Positions 33,438-41,790 of a DNA stretch of 64,000 bases are shown here, one piece after another. The DNA lies in assembly GCA_035447925.1 (NCBI GenBank), contig DAOTHY010000005.1, positions 1 through 64,000 on the forward strand. Reading direction: 5' to 3'. Source of the DNA: JASUTC01 sp035447925. Lineage in GTDB: Bacteria; Thermotogota; Thermotogae; MWEM01. Made by a program: the position numbers and the translations under genes. Position 1 is the stretch's first letter. Each line of letters opens with the position of its first letter. The notes under the pieces are model-generated. The model had not been told where the DNA came from. It searched no databases and was given only the letters and a program-made list of their open reading frames with translations.

Positions 33438-35090
33438 ATGAAAAAGAGATTGTTGTTTGGTTTGTTGATCATTTGTTTGATTGTCAGCTCTACACTCATG
33501 GCCCAAGATATCAAAAGAGGCGGCTATGTGAAGATGACACCCATGAAACAGGGAGTCCTGGTGCAAAACTTCAACCCGTTTTCACCCAACGCCTTAGAAG
33601 CCACCGTCGGTCTTTTCTATGAAACCTTGATCTACTATAACCCCATGACCGGGATCATCTCGCCATGGCTTGCCCAATCTTATCAGTGGGCAGAGGACCT
33701 GTTATCTTTAACTTTCACACTAAGAGACGATATCTACTGGAATGATGGAACACCGCTTACCATTGCAGACGTTCTATTTACCGTTAATTTGGGTAAAGAA
33801 AATCAGGCCTTGGACTATTCAGGGATATGGAACCAGGGATTGAAAAAAGTGGAAGGATCGGCGTACAATCAGGTTACTTTCCACTTTGAAGAAGTCAATA
33901 CTACTCTAATTGAATATTTCTCCAGCATTTTTATCATTCCCGCACACATCTGGTCAAAGGTTGATGATCCGCTAACCTGGACGGGTAATACCCATCCGGT
34001 TGGAACTGGTGCATTCATTTACAGAGACGGCTCTTTCACGGAATTATCCTATATCGTGGATGCTAATCCGGATTATTGGCAAATAGCCGAAGATGGAAAA
34101 CCTCTTCCATATATTGCCGGTATTGAATATATTTCCACCACCAATGAACAAGTCGGTTTCAAACTGGCAAACGATGAATACGATTGGGCAGGATACTTTG
34201 TAGCCAATATCGATGAAGTATATGTCAAATCAAATCCTGAGCATCATAAGTATTGGCTTCCGGCAGGAAATCTCGTCTTTTTGAATCTAAACAATCTGAA
34301 AGAACCGTTCGATGATCCTGAGGTCAGAAGAGCCATCGCCTATGCCATGGATCCAGTAGAAATCTGCAGAATCATGGCAAGCGGAGCTGTTCCCGCACAT
34401 ATTGCCGGGCTTCAAGAACAGTTTGAATACCTGGCACAGCCTTTTGAAGATGAATACGGCGTGGAATATGATCCGGACTATGCGACCATCATCCTTGAAG
34501 ATGCGGGCTATAAACTCAACAACAAAGGCATCTATGAAAAAGATGGTGTTGAACTTTCCTTCAAACTCTACACACCCACAGGCTGGACAGACTGGGTGAT
34601 GGGTTGTGAAGTCATTTCATCCCAATTGAAAGAGGTTGGTATAGAGGCCATTCTGACACAAGCGGCATGGCCCACACCTTATAAAGATAATCTTTATAAC
34701 GGTGATTACAGAATGTGTATGGGAATCTCCGTAACCGGAACCAACCCGCATTACCAGTATACACATTGGATGCATTCGGATAATTGGGCACCACTGGGAG
34801 AAAATGCGGCCAATTACTACGGCATGAGATATAAGAACGAAGCCATTGACAAGGTTTTGGACCAATACAAACGGGAAACAGAAAAGACCGTTCAAGATGA
34901 ACTCATGATGGTTGCCGTAGAACAGTTTATGAAAGATATCCCATCTGTCCCCTTGTTCTTTAACCCAGTCTGGTACGAATACAACACACTTAGATTTGTT
35001 GGGTGGCCAAATGCCGAAAACCCCTACGCTATGCCCAGACCTGGCGGAATGCACAAATTACCGGTTCTTTTCAATATTCACCTGCGATAA
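33438..35090 (+). CDS. ABC transporter solute-binding protein, family 5
   Basis: A 550-residue periplasmic binding protein of the OppA/DppA family. It has a signal peptide (cleavage after about residue 22, LMA|QD) without a lipobox cysteine, and the family 5 pattern from WNDGTPLTIADVLFT through to PDYATIILEDAGY. In Thermotogota, opp-type systems often carry oligosaccharides rather than peptides. The substrate cannot be read here, although nearby glucan enzymes make an oligosaccharide plausible. ATG 33438 follows GGAGGG. A hairpin between this gene and oppB probably keeps binding-protein mRNA more abundant than the rest. Confidence 0.9.
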   Translation: MKKRLLFGLLIICLIVSSTLMAQDIKRGGYVKMTPMKQGVLVQNFNPFSPNALEATVGLFYETLIYYNPMTGIISPWLAQSYQWAEDLLSLTFTLRDDIYWNDGTPLTIADVLFTVNLGKENQALDYSGIWNQGLKKVEGSAYNQVTFHFEEVNTTLIEYFSSIFIIPAHIWSKVDDPLTWTGNTHPVGTGAFIYRDGSFTELSYIVDANPDYWQIAEDGKPLPYIAGIEYISTTNEQVGFKLANDEYDWAGYFVANIDEVYVKSNPEHHKYWLPAGNLVFLNLNNLKEPFDDPEVRRAIAYAMDPVEICRIMASGAVPAHIAGLQEQFEYLAQPFEDEYGVEYDPDYATIILEDAGYKLNNKGIYEKDGVELSFKLYTPTGWTDWVMGCEVISSQLKEVGIEAILTQAAWPTPYKDNLYNGDYRMCMGISVTGTNPHYQYTHWMHSDNWAPLGENAANYYGMRYKNEAIDKVLDQYKRETEKTVQDELMMVAVEQFMKDIPSVPLFFNPVWYEYNTLRFVGWPNAENPYAMPRPGGMHKLPVLFNIHLR

Positions 35091-35126
35091 GATTGAAGCA
35101 AGAGATTCACTATCAAAAAAAATAAA

Positions 35127-35156
35127 ATAAAATCCCCTCTCAAGAGGGGATTTTAT
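35127..35156 (+). terminator. intercistronic hairpin between the binding protein and oppB
   Basis: A 13-bp perfect stem, ATAAAATCCCCTC (35127-35139) with GAGGGGATTTTAT (35144-35156), has a TCAA loop. The following T-run is short. It should either attenuate transcription or protect the upstream mRNA end, as is common between binding-protein and permease genes. Confidence 0.75.
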
Positions 35157-35203
35157 CGATGAAGGACTAATCGTATACTATTCCGTTCCATCTGAGGTGA
35201 GAC

Positions 35204-36184
35204 ATGAAGTACTTTGCAAGAAAGGTTGGGCTTTTGCTTTTTGCGCTTTTTGTGGCCATTACCATCAACTTTTTTTTACCCCGAATGATGCCCGGAGATC
35301 CTGCATCGGATCTTGTGGATAAGATGCAGGGGATTCCCCCGGAGGCTTTAGAATCCATCAAGGCTGCCTTTGGCGTTAATACGGAGGATTCTTTGATAAT
35401 CCAATACGGAAAATACCTGGTAAACCTGCTTAAAGGTGATTTTGGTGTCTCCATTTCCAGATTTCCTACGCCTGTATCGGATGTCTTAAAGGTAGCGATT
35501 CCCTGGAGTCTTGGTCTTATGGGGCTTGCAACAATTATCAGCTTTATTATCGGCACCATCATCGGCATCTCTTGCGCCTGGAATCGGAATAAACCCGCAG
35601 CAACCTTTACAGTAGGATTCTTTATCTTTATCCGTTCATTTCCCTATTTTTGGTTAGGGTTGCTGTTTATCTATCTTTTCGCATTCAAAGCACCACTTTT
35701 TCCCATAGGCGGCTCTTATGCCCCCGGAATCGACAGAACGGGGTGGACCTTTGTCCTTTCGGTGATCAAGCACGGTTTTCTTCCAGCAGCCACCATCATT
35801 GTCAGCTCCATGGGCGCTTGGATCCTCACCATGCGCAACAACATGATCAATGTCCTGGCGGAAGATTATATTACAGTGGCATTGGCAAAGGGGTTGCCAA
35901 TGAAGAGAATCAAAGGTTTATATGCTGCTAAAAACGCATTGCTGCCTTCCATTACCGGATTCGCTATGTCTTTAGGATTCGTGGTTGGAGGGGGACTTCT
36001 CACCGAGATGGTCTTTGGCTATCCGGGTGTAGGCCTCATGCTGTTTCAGGCTGTTCAGGCAAAAGACTACCCTCTGATGCAAGCCATCTTCCTGTTCATT
36101 TCAGCGGCTGTTTTAGTGGCGAATTTTATTGCGGATGTGTTCATATTGATACTCGATCCAAGAGTTCGGGATGGTGGTAAATAA
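35204..36184 (+). CDS. oligopeptide/oligosaccharide ABC permease, OppB type
   Basis: A 326-residue permease with about six membrane helices, an N-terminal helix followed by the conserved NFFLPRMMPGDPA, and the cytoplasmic loop that docks to the ATPase (EDYITVALAKGLPMKRI, about residues 222-238) in front of the last helices. This matches OppB/DppB. The start ATG 35204 has GAGGTG upstream. It ends in TAATG shared with the next gene. Confidence 0.93.
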   Translation: MKYFARKVGLLLFALFVAITINFFLPRMMPGDPASDLVDKMQGIPPEALESIKAAFGVNTEDSLIIQYGKYLVNLLKGDFGVSISRFPTPVSDVLKVAIPWSLGLMGLATIISFIIGTIIGISCAWNRNKPAATFTVGFFIFIRSFPYFWLGLLFIYLFAFKAPLFPIGGSYAPGIDRTGWTFVLSVIKHGFLPAATIIVSSMGAWILTMRNNMINVLAEDYITVALAKGLPMKRIKGLYAAKNALLPSITGFAMSLGFVVGGGLLTEMVFGYPGVGLMLFQAVQAKDYPLMQAIFLFISAAVLVANFIADVFILILDPRVRDGGK

Positions 36185-37161
36185 TGCTGGGTGATATCTT
36201 TAAATTGTTCTTTGAAAATAAAAAGGCCGCCATTGGTTTTTTCATTCTGCTTTTTTTCATTGGCATCGCAATACTTGCACCTGTTTTAGCACCATATGAT
36301 CCCAAAACGAACAAAATCGAACAGGTGGAGATTCTTGAAACGGACCGTGGAAGAAGAAAAACAGTTGAAAGAGAAACCATCAGCGAATTTGAGGAAAGAA
36401 GAGTCTATACTCAGGAAGAAACAACCACCTATGAACAATACACCAAAAAATTCCCCCTTAACGCTCATCCCTCGAAGGAACATTATTTTGGAACGACACA
36501 ATCAGGTCAGGATATTTTTTCTCAGGTGCTTTGGGGGACCCGTATTACCTTGTCGGTTGGAATCGGTACAGGCCTCTTTACAACATTTATCGCTTTGACG
36601 TTAGCCCTTTTGGCCGGTTATTTCGGTGGATTGGTGGACGATATCATCTCGTTATTTACAAACGTATTCCTGGTTATTCCCGGATTACCTTTAATGATCG
36701 TTATAGCGGCATATATCACAGTAAAAGGGGTCATGCCAATCGTTCTGATTCTGGCATTAACCAGCTGGCCTTGGCCGACCCGTTTACTCCGATCGCAAGT
36801 CGTCAGCCTGAAAAACCGTGATTTTGTAAGGGTATCTAAATCATTGGGAGAAAAACCGCTTTACATTATTTTCAATGAAATGCTGCCGAATATGATATCC
36901 TTGGTCATGGCGTCTTTCTTTCAAACAACCATGGCTGCAATAATTGGTGAAGCGACACTGGAATTCTTAGGATTGGGAAATGTCTCCATTGTCAGCTGGG
37001 GAACCATTCTGTACTGGGCGCAAAACAACGGGGCATTGCTGTCAGGTGCCTGGTGGTGGTTCTTACCTCCGGGAATCGCCATTGCACTCATTGGCACATC
37101 GTTTGCCATGATGAATTTTGCGGTGGATGAGATTTCCAATCCAAAGCTGAGAAAGAGATGA
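36184..37161 (+). CDS. oligopeptide/oligosaccharide ABC permease, OppC type
   Basis: A 325-residue permease with an N-terminal membrane helix, a charged extracytoplasmic stretch (about residues 40-100) that includes the family motif HYFGTTQSGQDIFSQ, five further helices and the EAA-like coupling loop (NRDFVRVSKSLGEKPLYII). The stretch about residues 48-80 is unusually rich in Glu, Arg and Thr for the family. The start overlaps oppB in TAATG, and the end overlaps the next gene in ATGA, giving strict co-translation. Confidence 0.93.
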   Translation: MLGDIFKLFFENKKAAIGFFILLFFIGIAILAPVLAPYDPKTNKIEQVEILETDRGRRKTVERETISEFEERRVYTQEETTTYEQYTKKFPLNAHPSKEHYFGTTQSGQDIFSQVLWGTRITLSVGIGTGLFTTFIALTLALLAGYFGGLVDDIISLFTNVFLVIPGLPLMIVIAAYITVKGVMPIVLILALTSWPWPTRLLRSQVVSLKNRDFVRVSKSLGEKPLYIIFNEMLPNMISLVMASFFQTTMAAIIGEATLEFLGLGNVSIVSWGTILYWAQNNGALLSGAWWWFLPPGIAIALIGTSFAMMNFAVDEISNPKLRKR

Positions 37162-38153
37162 TTGAAATGGAAAAGAATATACTGTTGAAAATAGAAGATC
37201 TAAAAGCGGGTTATGAAACAAAAAGCGGCTTTGTCAGTGCTGTGGATAAGATCTCGCTCTCATTGGAAAAAGGAGAATTTCTTGGAATCGCAGGAGAGTC
37301 CGGTTGCGGCAAATCAACTCTGGCCTACGCCATCATGAATCTCATGCGAGATAACGCCTGCATTCAATCGGGAAGTGTCCGATTAAATGATGTGGAAATT
37401 TCTTCCCTTAAAGAAGCTCAAATGAAAAAAGTCAGATGGTGTGACCTTTCAATGGTTTTTCAATCGGCCATGAATGCCCTCAATCCCGTTCTCAAAATCG
37501 GGGAACAATTAACAGACGCCATTTATACTCATCAAGACCTCTCCAGAACACAAGCCGCCTCAAGGGCTAAAGAAGTCCTGGAATTGGTGGATATATCCTC
37601 GGAAAGATATCACGCCTATCCCCATCAGCTTTCAGGAGGAATGAAACAACGGGTGATGATCGCTATGGCGCTGATTCTTCAACCCGATCTGATCATCATG
37701 GATGAACCGACAACGGCACTGGATGTGGTTGTTCAGCGAACGATCATTGAAAAGATCCAAGAACTTCAAAGACAATTTCACTTTTCAGTAATCTTTATCA
37801 CCCATGATTTATCATTGCTGGTAGAAATCAGTGACAAACTGGCGATCATGTATGCAGGCAAGATCATCGAATACGGAAATGCTGAAGATGTTTTCACCAA
37901 TCCCATGCACCCTTATACACAGGGTTTAATGGCTTCTTTCCCAGCGCTAACCGGCCCGATTATCCGAATGGGGGGGATAGAGGGAAAACCACCCGATCTA
38001 TTGAATCCACCACAAGGTTGCCGATTTGCCCCCAGATGCCAAAAAGCGATGGCGATTTGCCATAAAGAGTACCCGAAAGAACGGGTGAAAAAAGATGGAC
38101 ATACCCTATCATGCCATCTTTATAATGAAAAGACGGGTGAAGGCCATGAATAA
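37158..38153 (+). CDS. ABC transporter ATPase, OppD type
   Basis: A 331-residue ATPase with Walker A GESGCGKST (about residues 44-52), Q-loop MVFQSAMNALNP, signature LSGGMKQRV (about 155-163), Walker B LIIMDEPTTALD and the H-loop ITHD. The C-terminal oligopeptide extension has the CRFAPRC...C iron-sulfur-like cysteine pattern of the OppD/DppD family. The likely start is ATG 37158 (ATGA overlap), but ATG 37167 is also possible. The end overlaps the next gene by 8 bases. Confidence 0.94.
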   Translation: MIEMEKNILLKIEDLKAGYETKSGFVSAVDKISLSLEKGEFLGIAGESGCGKSTLAYAIMNLMRDNACIQSGSVRLNDVEISSLKEAQMKKVRWCDLSMVFQSAMNALNPVLKIGEQLTDAIYTHQDLSRTQAASRAKEVLELVDISSERYHAYPHQLSGGMKQRVMIAMALILQPDLIIMDEPTTALDVVVQRTIIEKIQELQRQFHFSVIFITHDLSLLVEISDKLAIMYAGKIIEYGNAEDVFTNPMHPYTQGLMASFPALTGPIIRMGGIEGKPPDLLNPPQGCRFAPRCQKAMAICHKEYPKERVKKDGHTLSCHLYNEKTGEGHE

Positions 38154-39141
38154 TCAAACAAAGACGAGTTCATCAAACGAAATCATCCTGGAATTGAAAC
38201 ATGTCAACAAACATTTCCCAATCAAAGCGTTCAGAAGTTACGGAGCAGTCGTACACGCCATGGATGATGTTTCTTTTCAACTTAATAGGGGAGAAATTTT
38301 GGCCATCGTTGGAGAATCCGGAAGCGGAAAAACCACAACGGCAAATGTAATCTCACGTTTGTACATCCAAAGTGCTGGAGAAGTCATTTTCGAAAATGAG
38401 TCTCTGCCGGAAAAGATGCCGAAAAAAGATGAACAGGAATACAGAAAAAAGGTGCAGATGATCTTTCAGGATCCGTTCAGTTCATTGAATCCCACCCATA
38501 CAATCGCCTCTATTCTTTCACGGCCATTTGTCATTCACAAACTTCAAAAAGGTAAACATGCAATCGCTGAATCAATCAAAGAGCTGTTGATTCAAGTGGG
38601 ACTTGAACCCCCCGAACAATACATGAATAAATTCCCCCACGAACTCAGCGGTGGACAGCGTCAGCGTGTGAACATCGCCAGGACATTCTCCGTCAATCCT
38701 GACCTGGTTTTGGCAGATGAACCCACATCGATGCTGGATGTATCCATCAGAATGAGCATTATGAATATCATGCTCGATCTGAAGGAACAAAAAGGAATGA
38801 CCTACGTCTACATTACTCATGATCTGGCGGGTGCCAGATATATGGCACAAAATATCACCGTCATGTATGCCGGAATGATGATGGAAATGGGCAGCGCTAC
38901 ACAGGTTATTAACGAAACCTATCATCCCTATACAAAATTGCTGAAATCAGCTGCTCCTGCTCCTGAGATGGGACTAAAAAGAGAGAAATTGATAACCAAA
39001 GGAGATATTCCATCCCTTGTGAATCCCCCAAGCGGTTGCCGGTTTCACCCCAGATGTCCTTATGTCCAACCAAACTGTTCCAAAGAAATCCCACCCATGA
39101 AAAAGGTGGATGAAGGTCATTATGTACGATGTGTGCTCTAA
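38146..39141 (+). CDS. ABC transporter ATPase, OppF type
   Basis: A 331-residue ATPase with Walker A GESGSGKTT, Q-loop MIFQDPFSSLNP, signature LSGGQRQRVNIAR, Walker B LVLADEPTSMLD and the C-terminal CRFHPRCPY...C cysteine stretch of OppF/DppF. ATG 38146 is preferred because GAAGG lies close upstream and the chain then starts just before the first conserved strand; ATG 38125 is a longer alternative. It closes the transporter operon. The cyclase gene is 82 bases downstream. Confidence 0.92.
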   Translation: MNNQTKTSSSNEIILELKHVNKHFPIKAFRSYGAVVHAMDDVSFQLNRGEILAIVGESGSGKTTTANVISRLYIQSAGEVIFENESLPEKMPKKDEQEYRKKVQMIFQDPFSSLNPTHTIASILSRPFVIHKLQKGKHAIAESIKELLIQVGLEPPEQYMNKFPHELSGGQRQRVNIARTFSVNPDLVLADEPTSMLDVSIRMSIMNIMLDLKEQKGMTYVYITHDLAGARYMAQNITVMYAGMMMEMGSATQVINETYHPYTKLLKSAAPAPEMGLKREKLITKGDIPSLVNPPSGCRFHPRCPYVQPNCSKEIPPMKKVDEGHYVRCVL

Positions 39142-39223
39142 CTCGGCCAATCGGTAAAACGACTCGAATTCGTCTGAAATGACGAATGGGTGAACTATCA
39201 ATTCATGATAAAGGAGAAAAGGC

Positions 39224-39862
39224 ATGAAAATTATCGATTTAACGCATGTAATGGAATCAGGAATGCCCGTTTTTCCCGGAACGAAAGATGCAGTCATCAG
39301 CGATGCCTTCACTTTAGAAAAAAACGGATTCAACGAAAAATTGCTGAACATCTTGACACACACCGGAACACACTTGGATTGTCCCAAACACATGCTGGAT
39401 TCCGACCAGACAACAGACACCATTGCAGTTGAACATTTTTACGGATCCGCATGGGTATTTGATTGCCGTACCAGCGTCCAATCGGGGTTGATCACATTGG
39501 ATATGATAGATGAAAAACAACTTACTCGGGTTGATATTGCGCTTTTTTACACCGGTTGGGATAAGCTTTGGGGAAAAGAGGAATATTTTCGGGGATTTCC
39601 AACCTTTTCTCATACAACCGTTGAACATCTGATCAATTACGAAATCAAAGCAGTAGGACTGGATTTTATTTCAGCCGATCGCCATGATTCATCCGAGTTC
39701 ATCAATCACAAAAAATTGTTGAACAACAACTGCCTGATCGTTGAAAATCTCACTGGCCTTGAAAAACTTCTGAACCAGCCATTTACGTTCTCATGCTTTC
39801 CATTAAAAATCAAAGCCGGAGATGGCTCACCGGTTCGAGCTGTTGGGATCATCAACCCATAA
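39224..39862 (+). CDS. cyclase family protein (PF04199-type metal hydrolase)
   Basis: A 212-residue protein with the family motif HTGTHLDCPKHM (about residues 45-56; pattern HxGTHxDxPxH), which holds the active-site metal, then a YTGWDKLW stretch and a final conserved SADRHDSSE region. Family members include kynurenine formamidase, isatin hydrolase and many uncharacterised enzymes. Nothing nearby points to tryptophan breakdown, so the substrate is unknown. ATG 39224 follows AAAGGAGAAAAGG. It lies just after the opp operon and converges with the next minus-strand gene (4 bases apart). Confidence 0.85.
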   Translation: MKIIDLTHVMESGMPVFPGTKDAVISDAFTLEKNGFNEKLLNILTHTGTHLDCPKHMLDSDQTTDTIAVEHFYGSAWVFDCRTSVQSGLITLDMIDEKQLTRVDIALFYTGWDKLWGKEEYFRGFPTFSHTTVEHLINYEIKAVGLDFISADRHDSSEFINHKKLLNNNCLIVENLTGLEKLLNQPFTFSCFPLKIKAGDGSPVRAVGIINP

Positions 39863-39866
39863 GCCG

Positions 39867-40493
39867 TTATTCCGCATGAAATTGCCTGATTCCCTCTATC
39901 CATTGAGGAAGCTTGAAAAGATCAAATGGAGTAAAACGTTCAAGAACGCCGATGGAAAAACCAATTTTTCCCCCGGGTAAAAAAGCTTGTTCAGGCCAAA
40001 CAGCGACAGAATAAACACCTCTCTCCGATGGGGTAAACCTTTGGCGTAAGACAAACCAGGAATCAGTATTGGAAAAAGGTTCATGAAAGAATTCCCTTTC
40101 ATAAAGACCTGAGTATAATCGGACCATTTGATGATTTGGAGGTGATTCAAAGGGGAATTCAACCGTTACCAATCGATCCCAAGCAGCGTCCAAATCATCA
40201 GAAACCTGCCGAAAAAGTGCCATGTAAACTTCCATAGTAGAGAATTTTTCCCGATAAGGCACATTGAGGACAAGCTGTATTTCCTCATCCTTTTCGCCTA
40301 AAAATGTAATCCAAAATACCGGTTCTTCATCTGTAAACTCATGATAGGTGATTTGAGAAACCTGTGGCTCCTGAATAACGAGGGCACTCTCAAAATCACC
40401 GTGAAAAAGGTCGTCAAAGATCGGTTTATGACCAAAAAGAAAAGCAGCCGTTATCGTAAGCAAGATCGCCAAGATCAATCTCTTTTTCATCAT
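39867..40493 (-). CDS. exported protein of unknown function
   Basis: A 208-residue product of no known family. ATG 40493 is the preferred start (AGGAAGTG upstream); adjacent in-frame TTG and ATG exist. The N-terminus has MMKKR followed by a hydrophobic stretch, a signal peptide with cleavage near FLFG|H. The mature part is beta-rich, with DEEPVFWITFLG and GVYSVAVWPE as strands and no cysteines. It is probably periplasmic or envelope-associated. Confidence 0.65.
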   Translation of the reverse strand: MMKKRLILAILLTITAAFLFGHKPIFDDLFHGDFESALVIQEPQVSQITYHEFTDEEPVFWITFLGEKDEEIQLVLNVPYREKFSTMEVYMALFRQVSDDLDAAWDRLVTVEFPFESPPNHQMVRLYSGLYEREFFHEPFSNTDSWFVLRQRFTPSERGVYSVAVWPEQAFLPGGKIGFSIGVLERFTPFDLFKLPQWIEGIRQFHAE

Positions 40494-40599
40494 CAATCAC
40501 TTCCTAACCATTAGTTGATAACATTCAGACGTATTCGGCTAAAAGATGATGAACGGAAATTCTAACTGTCTGCCCGGTTTGTTTTTAATTCAATTGGAA

Positions 40600-41511
40600 T
40601 TATTGGTCAATGGTAATGTTGCCATTTGAAGTTTGAACCACCAAATGAACACCTGAGTTGTTCATGCGCCCGGTCTTTTTTGTTTTTTGATCACTGGTAT
40701 AAATGACACGGAAATCTTTAATGGAAATGTTCCCGTTGCTGGTTGTTGTGATAAAATCCGCATTGGTGTTTTCAGGAAGAGATAAATGCACATAGCCGTT
40801 ACTGGTGATAAAACTGACATGACCTGAACTTGGCAATGTCACATTCCCGTTTATCCTTCCGTTTGAAGTTGAAAAACGGTTAGTTGAACCAGTCAAAAAA
40901 CACTTAGAAAAGCTGATATAACCGTTGCTGGTTGTAATATCCATCTGAGCTTGAACATCAGCCAATTCCACCGCCGCATTGGATGTATTTGCCTTAATTG
41001 ATCCGGAACAATCCGACAGATGAATTGAGCCATTGGATGTCCTCAAATCAAAAATTCCCGCAAAACCCTCCATATCGATTTTTCCATTGGAGGTTTTAAT
41101 TTCAAATTCTTCCAAAGCGGATAACTCCTCTGGAATGTAAATCATAAAACGGGCCCCGTAGCTGATATTGTTAAACAACTTGTTCAAATCCTCAGGAAAG
41201 GAAGCATAAATGAACAGCTGATCCGATTCATAAACAGTTTTGATCTCTATTTTTTCAAGGTGACTTTCAAGATCTCCCAGCCCATTGACTGTTTTTTCAC
41301 CTTCAACCTTAATAAAAGATTCGTCCCATTGTCTGATTTCTATTCTTCCATTTTTTGTTTCTACTTCAAGCAAACGAATGGTTGGCTGCTGTGCAGATAT
41401 GACCGTCGAAAAGGGTTCCTTGAGTTGATTCAAGCCTTCACATGAGGCAAAGAAAAAGAGAATGACTAATATTAATATCCAAAGTAAGTGCTTTTTGTTA
41501 TTGGTCTTCAT
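40600..41511 (-). CDS. lipoprotein with DUF4097-like TSNG repeats
   Basis: A 303-residue exported protein. ATG 41511 is the likely start, with GGAGG upstream, and it begins a lipoprotein signal (MKTNNKKHLL, then a hydrophobic core and FASC lipobox, Cys about 23). The chain is a beta-solenoid-like repeat in which each turn carries a TSNG-type motif: TSNGKID, TSNGSIH, TSNAAVE, TSNGYIS, TSNGRIN, TSNGYVH, TSNGNIS and TSNGNIT. This is the DUF4097 (putative adhesin) family, usually an extracytoplasmic scaffold of unknown function. The longer ORF (to 41775) includes promoter sequence and is rejected. Confidence 0.82.
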   Translation of the reverse strand: MKTNNKKHLLWILILVILFFFASCEGLNQLKEPFSTVISAQQPTIRLLEVETKNGRIEIRQWDESFIKVEGEKTVNGLGDLESHLEKIEIKTVYESDQLFIYASFPEDLNKLFNNISYGARFMIYIPEELSALEEFEIKTSNGKIDMEGFAGIFDLRTSNGSIHLSDCSGSIKANTSNAAVELADVQAQMDITTSNGYISFSKCFLTGSTNRFSTSNGRINGNVTLPSSGHVSFITSNGYVHLSLPENTNADFITTTSNGNISIKDFRVIYTSDQKTKKTGRMNNSGVHLVVQTSNGNITIDQ

Positions 41512-41548
41512 CGCAAAAAAACCTCCCATACTACCCCAAACTGTATTG

Positions 41549-41557
41549 ATTCTATCA
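41549..41557 (-). promoter_or_regulatory. extended -10 promoter of the DUF4097 gene
   Basis: On the minus strand TGA directly precedes TAGAAT (41554-41549), 38 bases from the start codon; -35 poor. Confidence 0.45.
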
Positions 41558-41737
41558 TATTTTTCTTGAAAGTAAAGCTGTTCTCCACACATGAACGAGG
41601 GTTCTTTCGGGACTACAAAGAATATTTGACGGTTCATTTCTCTTGCCTGAAGAGCAATCCCTGGTTCAATTTCAAACACAAAATAACTATAGTATATCAC
41701 GGAGTATAACTGATTTAAAAGGCGAAATACAACCGTT

Positions 41738-41770
41738 AAAAAAAAAGAGACAGATCGTTTGATCTGCCTC
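41738..41770 (-). terminator. intrinsic terminator of the GH4 gene
   Basis: On the minus strand GAGGCAGATC (41770-41761) pairs with GATCTGTCTC (41756-41747), one pair being G-U, around a four-base loop, followed by nine T residues. The GH4 stop codon is at 41791, just upstream. Confidence 0.88.
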
Positions 41771-41790
41771 ATCAACTAACAGAAAAATCC

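Noticed and set aside
34617..35054. 145-codon minus-strand frame inside the binding-protein gene
   Set aside because: Shadow frame of a conserved gene, with no start signal or domain features.
39168..39187. ATTCGTC/GACGAAT hairpin after the opp operon as terminator
   Set aside because: No T-run follows; it might be structural, but the evidence is too weak to list.
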